Assembly: GCA_022570795.1 (NCBI GenBank)
Contig: JAKUDP010000011.1
Location: 1,798,001-1,862,000, forward strand
Origin: Sphaerulina vaccinii
Lineage: Eukaryota > Ascomycota > Dothideomycetes > Mycosphaerellales > Mycosphaerellaceae
Direction: 5' to 3'
DNA length: 64,000 nt
Position 1 is the stretch's first letter. Every line of letters begins with the position of its first letter. The position numbers were made by a program, and so were the translations under genes. A model generated the notes under the pieces. That model was given only the letters and a program-made list of their open reading frames with translations, searched no databases and was not told the origin of the DNA. This document shows positions 22,966 through 33,506 of this stretch, in pieces.

Positions 22966-23152
22966 TAGGCAGAAGACAGAAGACAGGAGCGACTGTGTCA
23001 CAATCCGCTGGTCGGGTACGTGTGCGCCAGTGGTCCAGGGTGGACTGCATACTTTGCTAGAGATCTGATGATCTTTTCTTATGGCACCTAGTTGCAACTC
23101 AGCGCTCACTCTTCGCCGATACAACAAATTCATCATCCAACGCTAAGCAGAG

Positions 23153-23705
23153 ATGGCGACCACTACAACGATCGCACACTCCGCCGCAACGCGCGTGCTA
23201 GGAATTCCCGAACTCCTTTACGAAATCCTCCTGCACCTGTCCTATGACTCCGAGGAATTTGAAGATCTTGACTACGGGAATCAGCAGCAACTGAATATCG
23301 TCGCGCGACCCGCGTTTTGCGACCTCTTCGTCTTGCAAGGAGTCAATCGTTTCTGGCGCGACACGATAAGGTCAACTCGGCTCCAAGACCAACAATCTCC
23401 GCGCCTCATACAAAATGCAAACTCAAACAAGCAAAGGTATTGGAGGCTATTACATGTGTATCGACGCGGTGAGTTTTGTGTACAACAGGCTCGAGGATGC
23501 GGAGTACAGAATTTTAGGTCTGATGCCTTCGTCGCTGCGTGAGAGCTGGAGAAATATGTTGATAGGAAATGGAGAGGAGCGGCTTCATATGGTATCGCAT
23601 CCTCGGCGGCCTGGTAGAGTCGATCTCCGAGTGGATACCAGGTATGGTAGATGCACGTTTGGTGAGGTGTTTGACTGGGCGAAGGGCGCGCCTCAGGATT
23701 ATTAG
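23153..23705 (+). pseudogene. F-box-like family member, copy 2 of 4, internally deleted
   Basis: Starts MATTTTIAHS, F-box-like ATRVLGIPELLYEILLHLS, then CDLFVLQGVNRFW-RDTIR. The next family block (STPLKRAMWLLPDP in copies 3 and 4) is missing, and the frame changes. The C-terminal blocks appear in another frame: LRESWRNMLIGNG and CTFGEVFDW, ending at 23705. About 60 residues are lost relative to copy 4. I found no intron that joins the two frames. It could still express a 129-residue N-terminal product. Confidence 0.7.
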
Positions 23706-24156
23706 GACTTGGGGGATAAGGAGTAGGTCTTGATGAGGAGATGCCACGTGAAGTCGAAGACTCGACGCGCGATGCAGATGTTCGACTAGGACAACTTCGG
23801 AATCCCGAACGGTTCCTACCATGCAACAGAGCCTACAGCGAAGCACTCGCGCGCATCTCAATTTGAGTGACTGGCGCGAGTCTAGGCCTTCGCTTCTCAA
23901 TCTCGAAATTGAGGAACTGCTCCGTCGAGCCAGCGGTGACTCCCTAGCACTCGAGATGTGATTCTAGGTGAGGCTGCGAGGTCGTGGGTCAGGCGGGAAA
24001 GATCCAGTGGGTGAGGTGGACTGCATACTTTCATACATGATTCAAGCTGATTAGGACACCGCCAAAGGGGACAGACGTCTGCGAAATTCGAATGTGGCAC
24101 TCTTGACCAACATAACACAACAACTTCAACGCCAGCACCAGGATACCCCCAGCGCG

Positions 24157-24928
24157 ATGGCATCCTCTATTGCAACAACACCAACGACAGCCGCGCACCC
24201 TGCCGCGGCGCACGTTCTCGGACTACCGGAACTCCCTCACGAGATCCTCCTGCGCCTGTCATACCACACCGAAGACTGTGATGCACTAGAACCAGATAAA
24301 GCTGACAGCAGACCGTTCTGGCCTCTCGGCCACACCTTCGCCCGCGACATCGATGAAGTTGCTCGACCTGGCTATTGCGACCTGTTCGTCCTCCAGAGAG
24401 TCAGCCACCTTTGGCAATACACAATCCAGAATTCCACGCCTTTGAAGAGGGCTATGTGGCTTCTGCCCGATCCTGACATAGGAAAGAAGAATTTTCTCAA
24501 TCCCATCATGACCCGATGGGGGTTCTCGATGTCAGCTAGACGGCGAGCGACATACTGGCTGAACTTCACAACTTGGTTAGCAGGTCCGAAGATCCGTGGA
24601 ATGAGGTTGGCATTTCATGAGGAGTTTCCCACCACCGCCTCGGAAAGTGATACTGCTGAAGTGATGAGCAGTCTGCGACATATGGCGGTTATGAGACTTG
24701 GAAATGCGGAAGATGAACCCATCAAGATGGAAGTGAATGGTGTGATACCAGCGCAACGGAAGGTTGCCGTGGCAGGTAATAGACCTTGGTGAAGTGATGA
24801 GGGATGGGAATACGTTGACGCTTGGGGAGCTGTATGATTGGATTAAGTTCTGTCACCATGACCATCATGGCCGAGGTGTCCTCAGCCTGGTACGGTCGTG
24901 GAGGGAAAGCAACCAAGGAAGTGGCTAA
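24157..24928 (+). pseudogene. F-box-like family member, copy 3 of 4, C-terminal frameshift
   Basis: Start ATG 24157 (MASSIATT), F-box-like AHVLGLPELPHEILLRLSYH, CDLFVLQRVSHLWQYTIQNS and TPLKRAMWLLPDP are all intact. The frame ends at 24792, but the conserved C-terminal block (TLTLGELYDWIKF) lies in the +1 frame and runs to a TAA at 24926-24928. A single indel close to 24770 explains this. The protein made would be about 211 residues and lack only the last ~45, so partial function is possible. This is the mildest of the three broken copies. Confidence 0.65.
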
Positions 24929-25112
24929 GGCGAGCGGATACAGTGGGATCGCATGACTCGTGTGTCATTTCTACTTATATCTTCGACCTTTTCTTGGAAG
25001 ACATGCGACCTACCACAAGCGATCAGGCCACCGAAGTCACGCAATCATTCTCGTCAATACATCAAGGCGAGCTACATCACCAGATTATCCACCCGCGCCA
25101 CCAGTCGTCACC

Positions 25113-25892
25113 ATGGAGAGTCGCACAGTCCAGAAGAGCTCCGTCTCAACCCCAGTAAGTTCTTCCTCAGCTGCAAGCCGCGTCTTCGCTCTACCAGAAC
25201 TGCTCCACGAGATCCTTCTTCTTCTTATTCCTGACCACTCACAAGCTGTCGAACTTGACCTCCCAGAGCAAGAACGCACCAAGCGATACTATCAGCGGCA
25301 CCGCAAGCGGCCTTCAAATAGCGATCGACCTGCCATCTGCGACCTTTTCGTCCTGCAGAGAGTCAATCACCTGTGGGAATGGACGGTTCAGAATTCCACC
25401 CCCTTGAAGCGAGCAATGTGGCTGCTTCCAGACCCCGGAGAAACCAAGAAGCTCATCAACCCTGTCATCGGGCCGCGCTCATTCGCAATGGATGACATAC
25501 TATACGACATCCGTACCGCATCTGATCGTGATGCGAAATTCGTACCGCGTCCGACGGTAATGACTTCCAACGCTTATGAGTACACGATGACCTTCACGTT
25601 TTATCGCGGAGGCCCTTTGTGGCGAAGGAAGCTGTCTTCTCGGAACGTGAAAGAAAGTTGGAGAGATATGTTGATCATGAGGACTGGAGGAAGGTCTGGC
25701 GAGAGAGTTGCTTTGGCGTCCTATGACTATCGGAAGAGGCTGTTCGAAGGCTCGGTAAGGGATGCAGATCGCTGTACGCTGGGAGATGCGCACGAGTGGC
25801 TGAGGACGTGGAACGAGGCCAAGGTGGAGTTGATGGGTATGGTGCGAAGCTGTGTTGGACAAGTGGAGTGGAAGATGTACTGCACGGCATGA
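25113..25892 (+). CDS. F-box-like protein, copy 4 of 4, intact
   Basis: 259 residues from ATG 25113 (MESRTVQKSS). An in-frame ATG at 24960 would add 51 residues of untypical sequence and is rejected because the other copies also start just before the Ser/Thr/Ala-rich leader. The F-box-like block is SRVFALPELLHEILLLLIPD (residues 23-42), followed by ICDLFVLQRVNHLWEWT, TPLKRAMWLLPDPGE, ESWRDMLIM and CTLGDAHEWL. In dothideomycetes, F-box-like proteins with this DLFVLQRV layout form large lineage-specific families. They presumably act as substrate adaptors of SCF ubiquitin ligases, though no substrate-binding domain such as WD40 or LRR is present. It belongs to a four-copy tandem cluster, all on the plus strand, with repeated flanking sequence. 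Confidence 0.8.
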   Translation: MESRTVQKSSVSTPVSSSSAASRVFALPELLHEILLLLIPDHSQAVELDLPEQERTKRYYQRHRKRPSNSDRPAICDLFVLQRVNHLWEWTVQNSTPLKRAMWLLPDPGETKKLINPVIGPRSFAMDDILYDIRTASDRDAKFVPRPTVMTSNAYEYTMTFTFYRGGPLWRRKLSSRNVKESWRDMLIMRTGGRSGERVALASYDYRKRLFEGSVRDADRCTLGDAHEWLRTWNEAKVELMGMVRSCVGQVEWKMYCTA

Positions 25893-26074
25893 ATATCACA
25901 TTGTCTTGCGTATGCTTGCGTACGCTTGCTAGCCTTAACGACTACATTCGCTAACCTATATCTGCGTACAACAGGAGGAGAGTCTGCCTACTATATGCAA
26001 CGTGGAGAGCGCAACAATGTGCACGACAGCATCACCTCATCAGCCAAGGATAAATATATTGCTCGCCATGGCCC

Positions 26075-26479
26075 ATGATCATCATAGATCATCTCCCTAA
26101 CACCTTCGATCAGGACTCACCACCACAACAAGACGCATACGACTCACCACCACAACAAGACGCATACGATCTAAGAATGTCAAGATTTCCAGGCTACGGA
26201 AACTATCTCCCATCAATGAGAGCTCTGCCTCCGATGGGCGCGGATGGGTATATCCCAGGCTACATGTATCCGGACTATACCGCTCCAACTGTAATTGGAG
26301 GAAGTGGGCTGCCAGCATCAATGGGAGCAGGATACTTGGCTTGTCAGTCGAACGTATACAATCCTCTGGGCTCAGCAGGCTACGGTGGTGGCACAGCACA
26401 TTATGGAGCTACATTAGAGCGTCTGAGGAACATGGAGAGATGGAACAATAGACAGGGTGGCGGGTGGTATGGATGGTAG
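26075..26479 (+). CDS. small Gly/Tyr/Pro-rich protein of unknown function
   Basis: A single exon of 134 residues. The N-terminus contains a perfect two-fold nine-residue repeat, DSPPQQDAY. The rest is rich in Gly, Tyr, Pro and Met (PGYGNYLPSM, YIPGYMYPDY, GSAGYGGGTAHYGA) and ends WNNRQGGGWYGW. There is no signal peptide and no known domain. The composition suggests a disordered, possibly phase-separating or RNA-associated protein. The biased composition and the lack of competing frames favour coding, but short length leaves doubt. Confidence 0.5.
   Translation: MIIIDHLPNTFDQDSPPQQDAYDSPPQQDAYDLRMSRFPGYGNYLPSMRALPPMGADGYIPGYMYPDYTAPTVIGGSGLPASMGAGYLACQSNVYNPLGSAGYGGGTAHYGATLERLRNMERWNNRQGGGWYGW
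26114..26167. repeat. perfect 27-bp tandem duplication inside coding sequence
   Basis: Two identical 27-bp copies (26114-26140, 26141-26167) beginning GACTCACCACCACAACAAGA. The length keeps the frame and doubles a nine-residue segment of the protein at 26075. Exact identity suggests a recent event. Confidence 0.9.
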
Positions 26480-26588
26480 CGGCGTGCAGGTACCTATCTT
26501 GCTGAAGGCGTCGTGGCTATCGATAGCAGTTTACAGGCATGAAGTGTAATCTCGATCGAGTTGGCAGAGAAATATATCGGCTTTTTGA

Positions 26589-27254
26589 TCATAGCAGTCC
26601 AGGAGCTCTCCTTCTCACATTAGCATCCAATGCCACCTTGTTATGCTCTGCCAAAGCGAGGATCTTCCCACTCTGCTTGTCCTTCATAATACATTGTATA
26701 GCAGCTGGATAACAACAAAGTCAGCACATCAACATACTACAAGCGGTTCTCTTTCGACTCACATAGCTTCTTCCCAGCACTCCTCACCCAATTCTCACTA
26801 ACAACAATACACCCCTTCGGCATCGGTCTCAAATACGTGACGTTCAACGTCCTCGAAACACCTCCAAAGTCCCAGAATCCTGTCTCGGAAAGCGGAGCTG
26901 CTGCCATAGTCGTCGTGTTGTCTGCTAGAGTAGCGACAAAACCTCCATGAGCATTACCCATGCTGTTGCACATCTCAGGGACAATCTCTATCTCCAAGAC
27001 AACATGTGTTTCGGCTCCTGTAGATGATGTTGGGCTGGTTTTCTTGGCTGAGATGACTTTGGTCTTCTGCATGAGGAGTGCATCCCAGCCCTGATAGTCT
27101 GTTAGTAGGTGCTTGGTAATGAGATAGTGGAGTCGCATACTATGTAGTTTGGGTCTAGTCGATATGCATCAATGTATGCTTGAATCCTCTCAGCCGGGTC
27201 GTTGATCGAGACGTCGAAGATGCCTCGCTCTCCTGTTCTTGGAGGAGGAGCCAT
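26589..27254 (-). CDS. hotdog-fold acyl-CoA thioesterase (ACOT13/PaaI-like)
   Basis: Probable acyl-CoA thioesterase. Three exons: 27254-27141, 27090-26763, 26704-26589. The introns are 50 and 58 nt; the first has GTATGC and a CTAAC branch site, the second a GTGAGT donor. The spliced product is 185 residues. The hotdog signature is clear: NSMGNAHGGFVATLADNTTTMAA, with the catalytic-loop HGG and the following acidic Asp. The C-terminal strands are SRTLNVTYLRPMPKG and, after intron 2, SAIQCIMKDKQSGKILALAEHNK. These enzymes hydrolyse acyl-CoA as dimers or tetramers in mitochondria or cytosol. No clear targeting signal is seen. The frame reads through cleanly only with both introns removed. Confidence 0.88.
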
Positions 27255-28077
27255 TTAGACGTGAGGCGTATGTTGACAGAGATGGTCTTGTTAGAGCCAT
27301 AACGTTGGTGATGATCGATGTCTTGCACTATCAGGACAGTGAAGAGGCTAATGTTGGTGACCGAGGTCACGTAGGTGACGATCTTTGCCGTATTGGAACT
27401 TCGGAGCCGGATCTGCTATCCTACTTCCTTCTCGCGATTGTGCTCAGGCAGAGTAGCTATGAGGACCATAAATGAGGAGCCATTGTACTGTTCTAGCAGT
27501 TGTTCGTGGCGTGATGGTAGGAGAAACAATTGTCGTTGGCAAAGCTACAGCTTGACTTGATAAGGAGTCTTGAAGCCGATCAGATCATCCAGTAACGAAG
27601 TCTATGGTCCATTCAGATCGCGACCTTCTCGGATTCTGTACACAGTGCTGAAGTGCTCTTGGCATGTAGTCGATGCTCTCTACAGAAACAAGACGACTAT
27701 GCTGCTCAAGTTGCTGCCGCTGCAAGGAGCGAAGATGCGTTAGAGAACAGAGAAAGCGGCACAATTGCCTAGTCAAACAAACCGAAGGAGCCACGACCCG
27801 AGTAGATCCTGGGATATGTTGTTGGTTTCATGCTACACTCATAACAGCCACACGTCTGGAAGGTCAATCCAACCCTGGAAGTAACAAAAGTCCTGATAGG
27901 AAACGCTACATACCAAATCAGTAATGACACAACAGAAACAGATAGTCACCTGTTCTTCGACTTGATTAAGTCCAGCTTGCACAATAGCCAAGACCAGAAC
28001 CCATTCTCAAACCATTCCTGCTCCGCATAACATTGCGCCCCATCGCTTCTCATGAAGTAATCCCTCCAGCCACCCAG
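27255..28077. other. gene-free stretch
   Basis: No supportable gene. Short frames on both strands (27585-27794 minus, 27673-27924 plus) overlap and have no domains. The first ~150 bases are the promoter side of the thioesterase gene. Confidence 0.45.
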
Positions 28078-28410
28078 TCACGCCTTGAACTCGACCGCAA
28101 CTCTTGCTTCCTCCTTCACGAGAGCCTCAGCGTTTCGTCGGTATTCGAGATTCTTTCCCACAGGCTCATCAAGTTGGGTCGGGATGAAGGGTTGGTTGGT
28201 GTCTGGTTCCGCGTCACGCTTGGAGACCGGTGGGACCGGTGGGATATCCCATTCTGGAGGTGGGACTGCCTCTGGGAGTGCTGCCGCGTCACGCTTGTAG
28301 CTAGCACCGTTTGTACCACTCTTTGCCGAGAAAAGTTCCGGTAGGGGGATTGGAGTGGCAACCGCGGTGAAAATGAGAAGCGTGGACGCGATCAAGTTGA
28401 TAAGCTGCAT
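28078..28410 (-). CDS. small secreted precursor with Kex2-type sites
   Basis: 110 residues, single exon. A signal peptide (MQLINLIASTLLIFTAVAT) is followed by a mature part without cysteines. Three dibasic sites each begin a similar motif: YKR-DAAALPE (near residue 38), SKR-DAEPDTN (near 63) and YRR-NAEALVK (near 91). Cleavage after Lys-Arg or Arg-Arg by the Golgi protease Kex2, with trimming of the DA/EA dipeptides, would release segments of roughly 20-28 residues. These segments are Pro-rich and not identical. That layout is like fungal Kex2-processed secreted proteins and, loosely, alpha-pheromone or RiPP precursors. No modifying enzyme genes (UstY/DUF3328-type) were seen next to it. Function unknown; processing is inferred. 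Confidence 0.7.
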   Translation of the reverse strand: MQLINLIASTLLIFTAVATPIPLPELFSAKSGTNGASYKRDAAALPEAVPPPEWDIPPVPPVSKRDAEPDTNQPFIPTQLDEPVGKNLEYRRNAEALVKEEARVAVEFKA

Positions 28411-28988
28411 TGTGACTTATGTTGTCGCTAGCAGAGAACTTCAGCTATCGCCCACACGAGACAGTGAGGTAAGAAGCTTACTATGTGTAAGGAACTGAAA
28501 GATAGGTTGTACAGTTGTTTGCGAAGATTCGCAGTAGAATGAGTCTTGCTATTGAGCGCCAAAAGAGTGTGTAGTGGAGCGATACCAGTAAGGAGCGTGG
28601 TGGATGTGTGAACGTCCGAAAGCGATCAAGTCGGGAATGTGTGGGAACACGAGGACTGTTATTTATAAGTCGAATCATTTCTGCCGAACCAGGCACCGAT
28701 GTCAGTAATTTCCCGTCCCTCGTGGAGAGTGAGTGGAGTTGTTGTAGCAGAGTTCGCTCGCGACTTGGGTATCCCAGACAGGTCGTCCTGGACAGGAGCT
28801 AATCCCAACCACGACAGGAACGCCAGCCATTCACATCGTCTGGTGTCGCAAGACGTGTTTCGAGTGATGCTTCTTTTCGTACTCGATGATCAGGATCGCC
28901 AGTGTCTGGACTCTGCCTGAAGCTTGGCAGCAGTAATGCTTCCTTTACGCGCGAACGAAGATATCCGCCACATGCACTACTCCATTTC
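28411..28988. other. gene-free stretch
   Basis: This is the promoter side of the secreted precursor gene, then the 3' flank of the carotenoid oxygenase gene. No gene recognised. Confidence 0.5.
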
Positions 28989-30841
28989 TTACATATCGAC
29001 CATCGTCTCACCAGATATGCACGAGACATGCTGTCCATGAAACATGAATGGCAATGGGCCATGACAATCCGCTCTTCCTATCTCTTCCATCGTCGCAGCA
29101 TCCAAGCAAAGCAGATAACTGGTTCCGTTGACTGCGTCAAGCACAACTGTCAATAGAACGCCATCATCTTCTTCAGTGCCGCCCGGACGAGGAATAAAGA
29201 TTGCTTCGCCAGGCGTATGTCCAAAGGGGTTCTTCCAAACAATGTTAGTGCCGTTATTGCGATCGATCTTTGCCAGCCCGTCGAAGAAGGATGAGTCTTC
29301 ACGCTGGATTGTGCTATTCCAGAAGTACTGATAGGGCTTGCATGCAACACGTGGATTGATAGATGGCATATCGCCGACCATTCTGCTGTTTTCGGCGTGG
29401 TCTAGCACAGCTAGCCGAGGTTGTGGTAGAGCATGCGATGCAATAGCCGAATTGCCCGTTGTCGATATGCCCGGTAGACGATAGCTTGTGAAGCATCCTC
29501 GAAATTGCGACCAGGCTTTGGCTTGTGGTGACGAAGATCGCAGGTGTTCGTAGTAGAAGTGCTTGAGTACGTCCAGATTATCGTATTGTATCAGATCGCA
29601 TACAATGTCCACTGCGGCATCGTCTGACGCGGATGGCGTCTCGTATGCGTTGATGGTATGGAAGCAGAAGGCAGCTGGGCTATGGGAACGCCCGACCACG
29701 CCACGACCATGCCTTCGATCCACGACAAACCAGTGTACCTTCTTAGTCTGATCAAATGGTGCGATTGCATCAAGAACGTTCTTCTCCCATAGCACACGCA
29801 TGCCACCAACCGCAAGGTGGGCAGACCAGACAGCTAGGATGACAAAATTCTCGCTGAGGAAGAAAGAATGCATGTACGCAGGGGCAATGTCGTCGCCAGA
29901 GATAGTGGCAAGAATCTGCGTGTCTCCCGTCTCAGCTGAAGTCTTGAACACTCTGTAAGTAGCATATCTTCCCAAATCCAGATTGTAGTTAAACACATCT
30001 CCAGTAATCGGATCGGAATTTGCGTGCGATGCTGCGAGTGGTCCTTTCAGGAGTGGATGCAAATCAGCTTGATCTGCGACACCAACAGGTTCCAGCGTGT
30101 CTGCGTCGAGTGCTTTCAGCGTGCTATTGTCAGTTCTCGCGATGAGAACTCGGCTCGAGTCTGCTTTGTGCCCGAGACTCGAGACTGGAAAGCCAGAGGC
30201 GTTGGATGTTATCGTCACGGCAACGTTCTCGTTTTCTGCAGTCAATGGCGGGATTGGCGTGAACAGACACATTACTTTTCGAAAGAGGCTTATGCAAGGA
30301 TCGCGTTTCTGACCAAACGTAAACCCAGTATAGTGGCCAGTCTTCGTCAATTGTTGCATCAATACATCCTCTCCGAAGCGGGAGGTGTAGTGCACAGACG
30401 CTATGCCATTCGCCCCAGGCATCAGTTCGAACTTGTGGAGTTGAGCGAATCCGTCAAACCAATGTGAGACAGAGTATTTCGTCTTACCAACTTCGTCCCG
30501 AAGTTCGCGTGCACCAGGGCCATTGCGGTACAGAGTTCCAGCTGCATAAGATGGTATGTTTCCAGTGACGGTGAGCAGTATTGGATCGCGCTCTTCTCGT
30601 ACGGTATCAAACTGGTAGCAGTATTCATGTCAGCGAAGTGTACGGAAGGAGGATGTATACTTACTCCAAGATCATTCGGCCACTTGCATATGGATTCGTC
30701 GTCGCTCCGGGACTTTACATCCTGTGGTCGAGGTTCTGTTCTTGATATCAACAGCTCGGGGTCGAAATCAGTAAGACTGTGGAATAAACTACACAATGAT
30801 TGCTGTAAGCTCTGTATAGGGAAAGATAGAGTCGTGATCAT
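28989..30841 (-). CDS. carotenoid cleavage oxygenase (CarT/CAO-2 type likely)
   Basis: Fe(II)-dependent dioxygenase of the RPE65/carotenoid oxygenase family. Exon 1 (30841-30665), a 53-nt intron with GTAAGT donor, and exon 2 (30611-28989) give 599 residues. The N-terminal signature NIPSYAAGTLYRNGPG and the strand HWFDGFAQLHKFEL are present. The four iron-binding histidines appear in LAASHANSDP, AYMHSFFL, FCFHTINAYE and FMFHGQHV. The size (about 600 residues) and the WPNDLGFDTVREERDP start resemble fungal torulene-cleaving enzymes (CarT, CAO-2), which make the aldehyde precursor of neurosporaxanthin. Retinal-forming (CarX) or stilbene-cleaving members cannot be excluded by eye. No phytoene synthase, desaturase or opsin gene is beside it. 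Confidence 0.88.
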
Positions 30842-31859
30842 CTTGACTGAGAGTTACAGTTCGCCTTAAACACATTAAAGCAGGGACACGCAGCCTGCTG
30901 TGTCCCCATTGTTGACTATATCTAAGGACGATAAGGTGCAGCTACATACTCGAAGGAGCCAGGCAGCTGTCGAGTCTGCCGCGAAGATGTGGCAAAGTCC
31001 ATACTATTGGCCTCGAAGTAGCACATCCTATGAGCTCTCTAAACCGCAGCCTTCGGCCGGGCATCTGCAGCTGTATAGGGCATCGCATCCTGTGCAAAGG
31101 TCGCACAGAAGTGGCAGGTGGCGTTGCAAGCAGATGCAAGAGGCCAACACAAATGATATCGTCGTTTCAATAGATGCAGCTTCCGAACGCGCCAATACTT
31201 GGAGCGCATGAAGCGTAGGTAGAGACTCTCAGTTCTAGCGATTGAGGAATTGATGCTGGCAAAGGCCTTGCGCTGAGATAACCAGGCCACGCTGGGCGTC
31301 TTGCAGAGGATCATGAACAGTGCAGCCTCGTAAAAGGTTTCGAAGTACAGTTGCAGCATATCTGCCAGCTGCATGCGGCTGAATGCATGGCTTCTGGAGT
31401 CCGATTAATGGAGACGGGGTTGGTGGCGTCCAGGTTGGATCTGTCAGCAGTAAGCGAGACCTGAAGCGTAGTTCTGCCAGTCAAGTCGCGTGCTACCTCA
31501 TCCTGCAAGATCAGTGGACTCCGGGCCTACACCTTCATCTGGTTGGCAGGATGTGGCGGAGTCTGCGGTATGGTGTGGTCGTCTCCCTCTACACCCACTT
31601 CCATCGTGGCCGGAGACGGACGCGATCCTGCTGGTGGACAACCGGGTTTCCTCAGCTGTTATGGAGATGAGATGGCGTTCGTCGGGTGAGGCTGATGACT
31701 GATGTTGAAGCGCTGGAGAGGCAGGTGCGAAGAACAGCAAGAAGCAAGCAGCAAGCGCGTCCGACGGTGCCAAGGCGGGTGATCTTTGATAGTCAACGAC
31801 ACGTCTCTCGGACACTCTCACCATTTCATGTTCACGTCCACAGTGCGACCTCGATAAGG
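30842..31859. other. gene-free divergent intergenic stretch
   Basis: This lies between the carotenoid oxygenase (-) and ALG14 (+). Overlapping short frames only. An in-frame ATG at 31686 upstream of ALG14 is treated as untranslated because the conserved N-terminus starts at 31860. Confidence 0.5.
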
Positions 31860-32633
31860 ATGGACAAAGTCCTTCTCATCGCCATTTTGGGGCTCCTCTC
31901 TTCCTCCTTCTTCCTCCTCTCTCGCCTCCTCACAATTGTAAACCCAGCACGACCCAAGCCTTCACGACCTTCTCGACGCGATGCTCAAAATCCCACTCAC
32001 ATTCTCATTGTGCTCGGCTCAGGCGGCCACACAGCTGAAATGCTCGCCATGCTTGAACGGAGCATGAACGAAGAAAACCACGAGCTCCGGCTAGATCTGA
32101 ACGACTTTCGACACCGGACGTGGATCGTCAGTTCAGGTGACGCGTTGTCTGCAGAACGCGCACGAGAATTTGAGGACCGGGTAGCAGAACTCTGTGACAA
32201 GAAGGGCGCGAGCTGGAGTGAAGGTGGCAAAGGGACATATGACATTCAAGTTGTACCCAGAGCAAGAGAGATACATCAGAGTCTACTCACAACGCCATTT
32301 TCCTGCCTGAAATGCTTCTGGGCATGTGCTATGATTCTGTCTCAATACACTGGAGGCTATGGCCAATTGGACTTTCCGGATCTCATTCTAGTCAATGGAC
32401 CTGCTACTGGAACAATCGTGGTCCTGGCGTCACTGGTTCTGCGATTCTTTGAGGTCTGGGGCTGTAACTGGAGACGAAAGATGAGGACTGTGTATGTGGA
32501 AAGCTGGGCAAGAGTGAAGCGATTGAGTTTATCTGGCAGACTACTGGAGTTTGTCGTTGACAGATTCTTGGTACAGTGGCCGCAGCTGGAGAGAGCCGGC
32601 GGAAAGGCAGAGTATGTGGGTGTGCTGGTGTAA
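31860..32633 (+). CDS. ALG14: UDP-GlcNAc transferase membrane subunit ALG14
   Basis: A single exon of 257 residues. ALG14 anchors ALG13 to the cytosolic face of the ER; together they add the second GlcNAc to dolichol-PP-GlcNAc in N-glycan assembly. One N-terminal membrane helix (KVLLIAILGLLSSSFFLLSRLL) is followed by the glycosyltransferase-B fold start ILIVLGSGGHTAEMLAML, then HRTWIVSSGDALSA, TYDIQVVPRAREIHQS, and the conserved end PDLILVNGPATGTIVVLASL, RTVYVESWARVKRLSLSGRLL and DRFLVQWPQL. ATG 31860 gives the normal N-terminus. Length and motif order match the family throughout. Confidence 0.95.
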   Translation: MDKVLLIAILGLLSSSFFLLSRLLTIVNPARPKPSRPSRRDAQNPTHILIVLGSGGHTAEMLAMLERSMNEENHELRLDLNDFRHRTWIVSSGDALSAERAREFEDRVAELCDKKGASWSEGGKGTYDIQVVPRAREIHQSLLTTPFSCLKCFWACAMILSQYTGGYGQLDFPDLILVNGPATGTIVVLASLVLRFFEVWGCNWRRKMRTVYVESWARVKRLSLSGRLLEFVVDRFLVQWPQLERAGGKAEYVGVLV

Positions 32634-32804
32634 TCGAAGACACCCGTAGCCTCAGCAAGATCAACATTGCCATCTCCAGGCTGCTTGATTGGGTGTGCCT
32701 GCACGTTGCCGATAGCAGACCGCTTCTGCCCCAGGTGGCCTGCTCTCGATCTTCTCTGCTTCTCTGGCCATGAAGGTTGTTCTGATATGTCGGAATGGCC
32801 CAGA

Positions 32805-33506
32805 TCAGCCACCGAAGCGGTTACCACGTGTTGCGCATTTCTGGCAGCCTTTGCCTCCAACAGTCAAAGTGTCTGGATGGAACCTGCACATCCTGTACTC
32901 GATTGCTACGGCCGGCACTTTTCTCTCGAGCCCAAACACTTTCCGAATCGGACGCATGACTTCCATGTCATCGCTCGAGCTCGTACGCACATTCTCCTTA
33001 CTCAGCCATGCATAGCGGAACTGGAACTGATCGTCTTCCAAAGCAGCTTCCAACAGGTCCGGATGTGGGCTCAGAACGAGTTTGTCCAATCGCCTGCTTG
33101 CTTTTCGCCCGACCTCCACCTCCATGAAGACTGTATCGTACTGAGGGCCATTCGAATGCCCCATTGGATGCGTCAACGGATACTGCATGTCTGCCTCCAT
33201 CACGATGTCACGTTTTGCCTGAAGGTTGCCAGCGCTGAGGCCCGTCCAAGCAGTGGCCACTGATTTGGCCTCGCGCCACAGCCTTGACATCGTTCTTGAA
33301 CCTGCGAGAATGGTGCTAGGTAGCCAGAAGTTGTCTATCACTTCGGGATTGGTATGGTCTGTCGGTGTAGCGATGACGAAAATCGACTCTTTGTTCGTGA
33401 TGAGGACCGTCAACACTATCTCGTTTTGCACGACGTATGGCGCAAGGCACTCTGGCGTAGCCTCTGGTGACAGGCACACATCTTGTTCTCCAGATTGGCG
33501 CTCCAT
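32805..33506 (-). CDS. hypothetical protein
   Basis: A 233-codon single-exon frame. Composition is balanced and globular, with strand-like segments (EIVLTVLITNKESIFVIATP, YDTVFMEVEVGRK) and an acidic helix-like middle. Near the C-terminus are CRFHPD and GCQKCATRG, which could bind zinc. I recognise no family, signal peptide or membrane segment. It is convergent with ALG14, 171 bases away. Long antisense frames exist on the plus strand (32667-33263, 33226-33765), but their composition (many Cys, His, Arg) looks like a shadow, so the minus strand is preferred. Moderate doubt remains that either is real. Confidence 0.55.
   Translation of the reverse strand: MERQSGEQDVCLSPEATPECLAPYVVQNEIVLTVLITNKESIFVIATPTDHTNPEVIDNFWLPSTILAGSRTMSRLWREAKSVATAWTGLSAGNLQAKRDIVMEADMQYPLTHPMGHSNGPQYDTVFMEVEVGRKASRRLDKLVLSPHPDLLEAALEDDQFQFRYAWLSKENVRTSSSDDMEVMRPIRKVFGLERKVPAVAIEYRMCRFHPDTLTVGGKGCQKCATRGNRFGG

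Noticed and set aside
32667..33263. A 198-codon plus-strand gene opposite 32805-33506
   Set aside because: Cys/His-rich composition without domains; the minus-strand frame has more protein-like composition, though certainty is limited.
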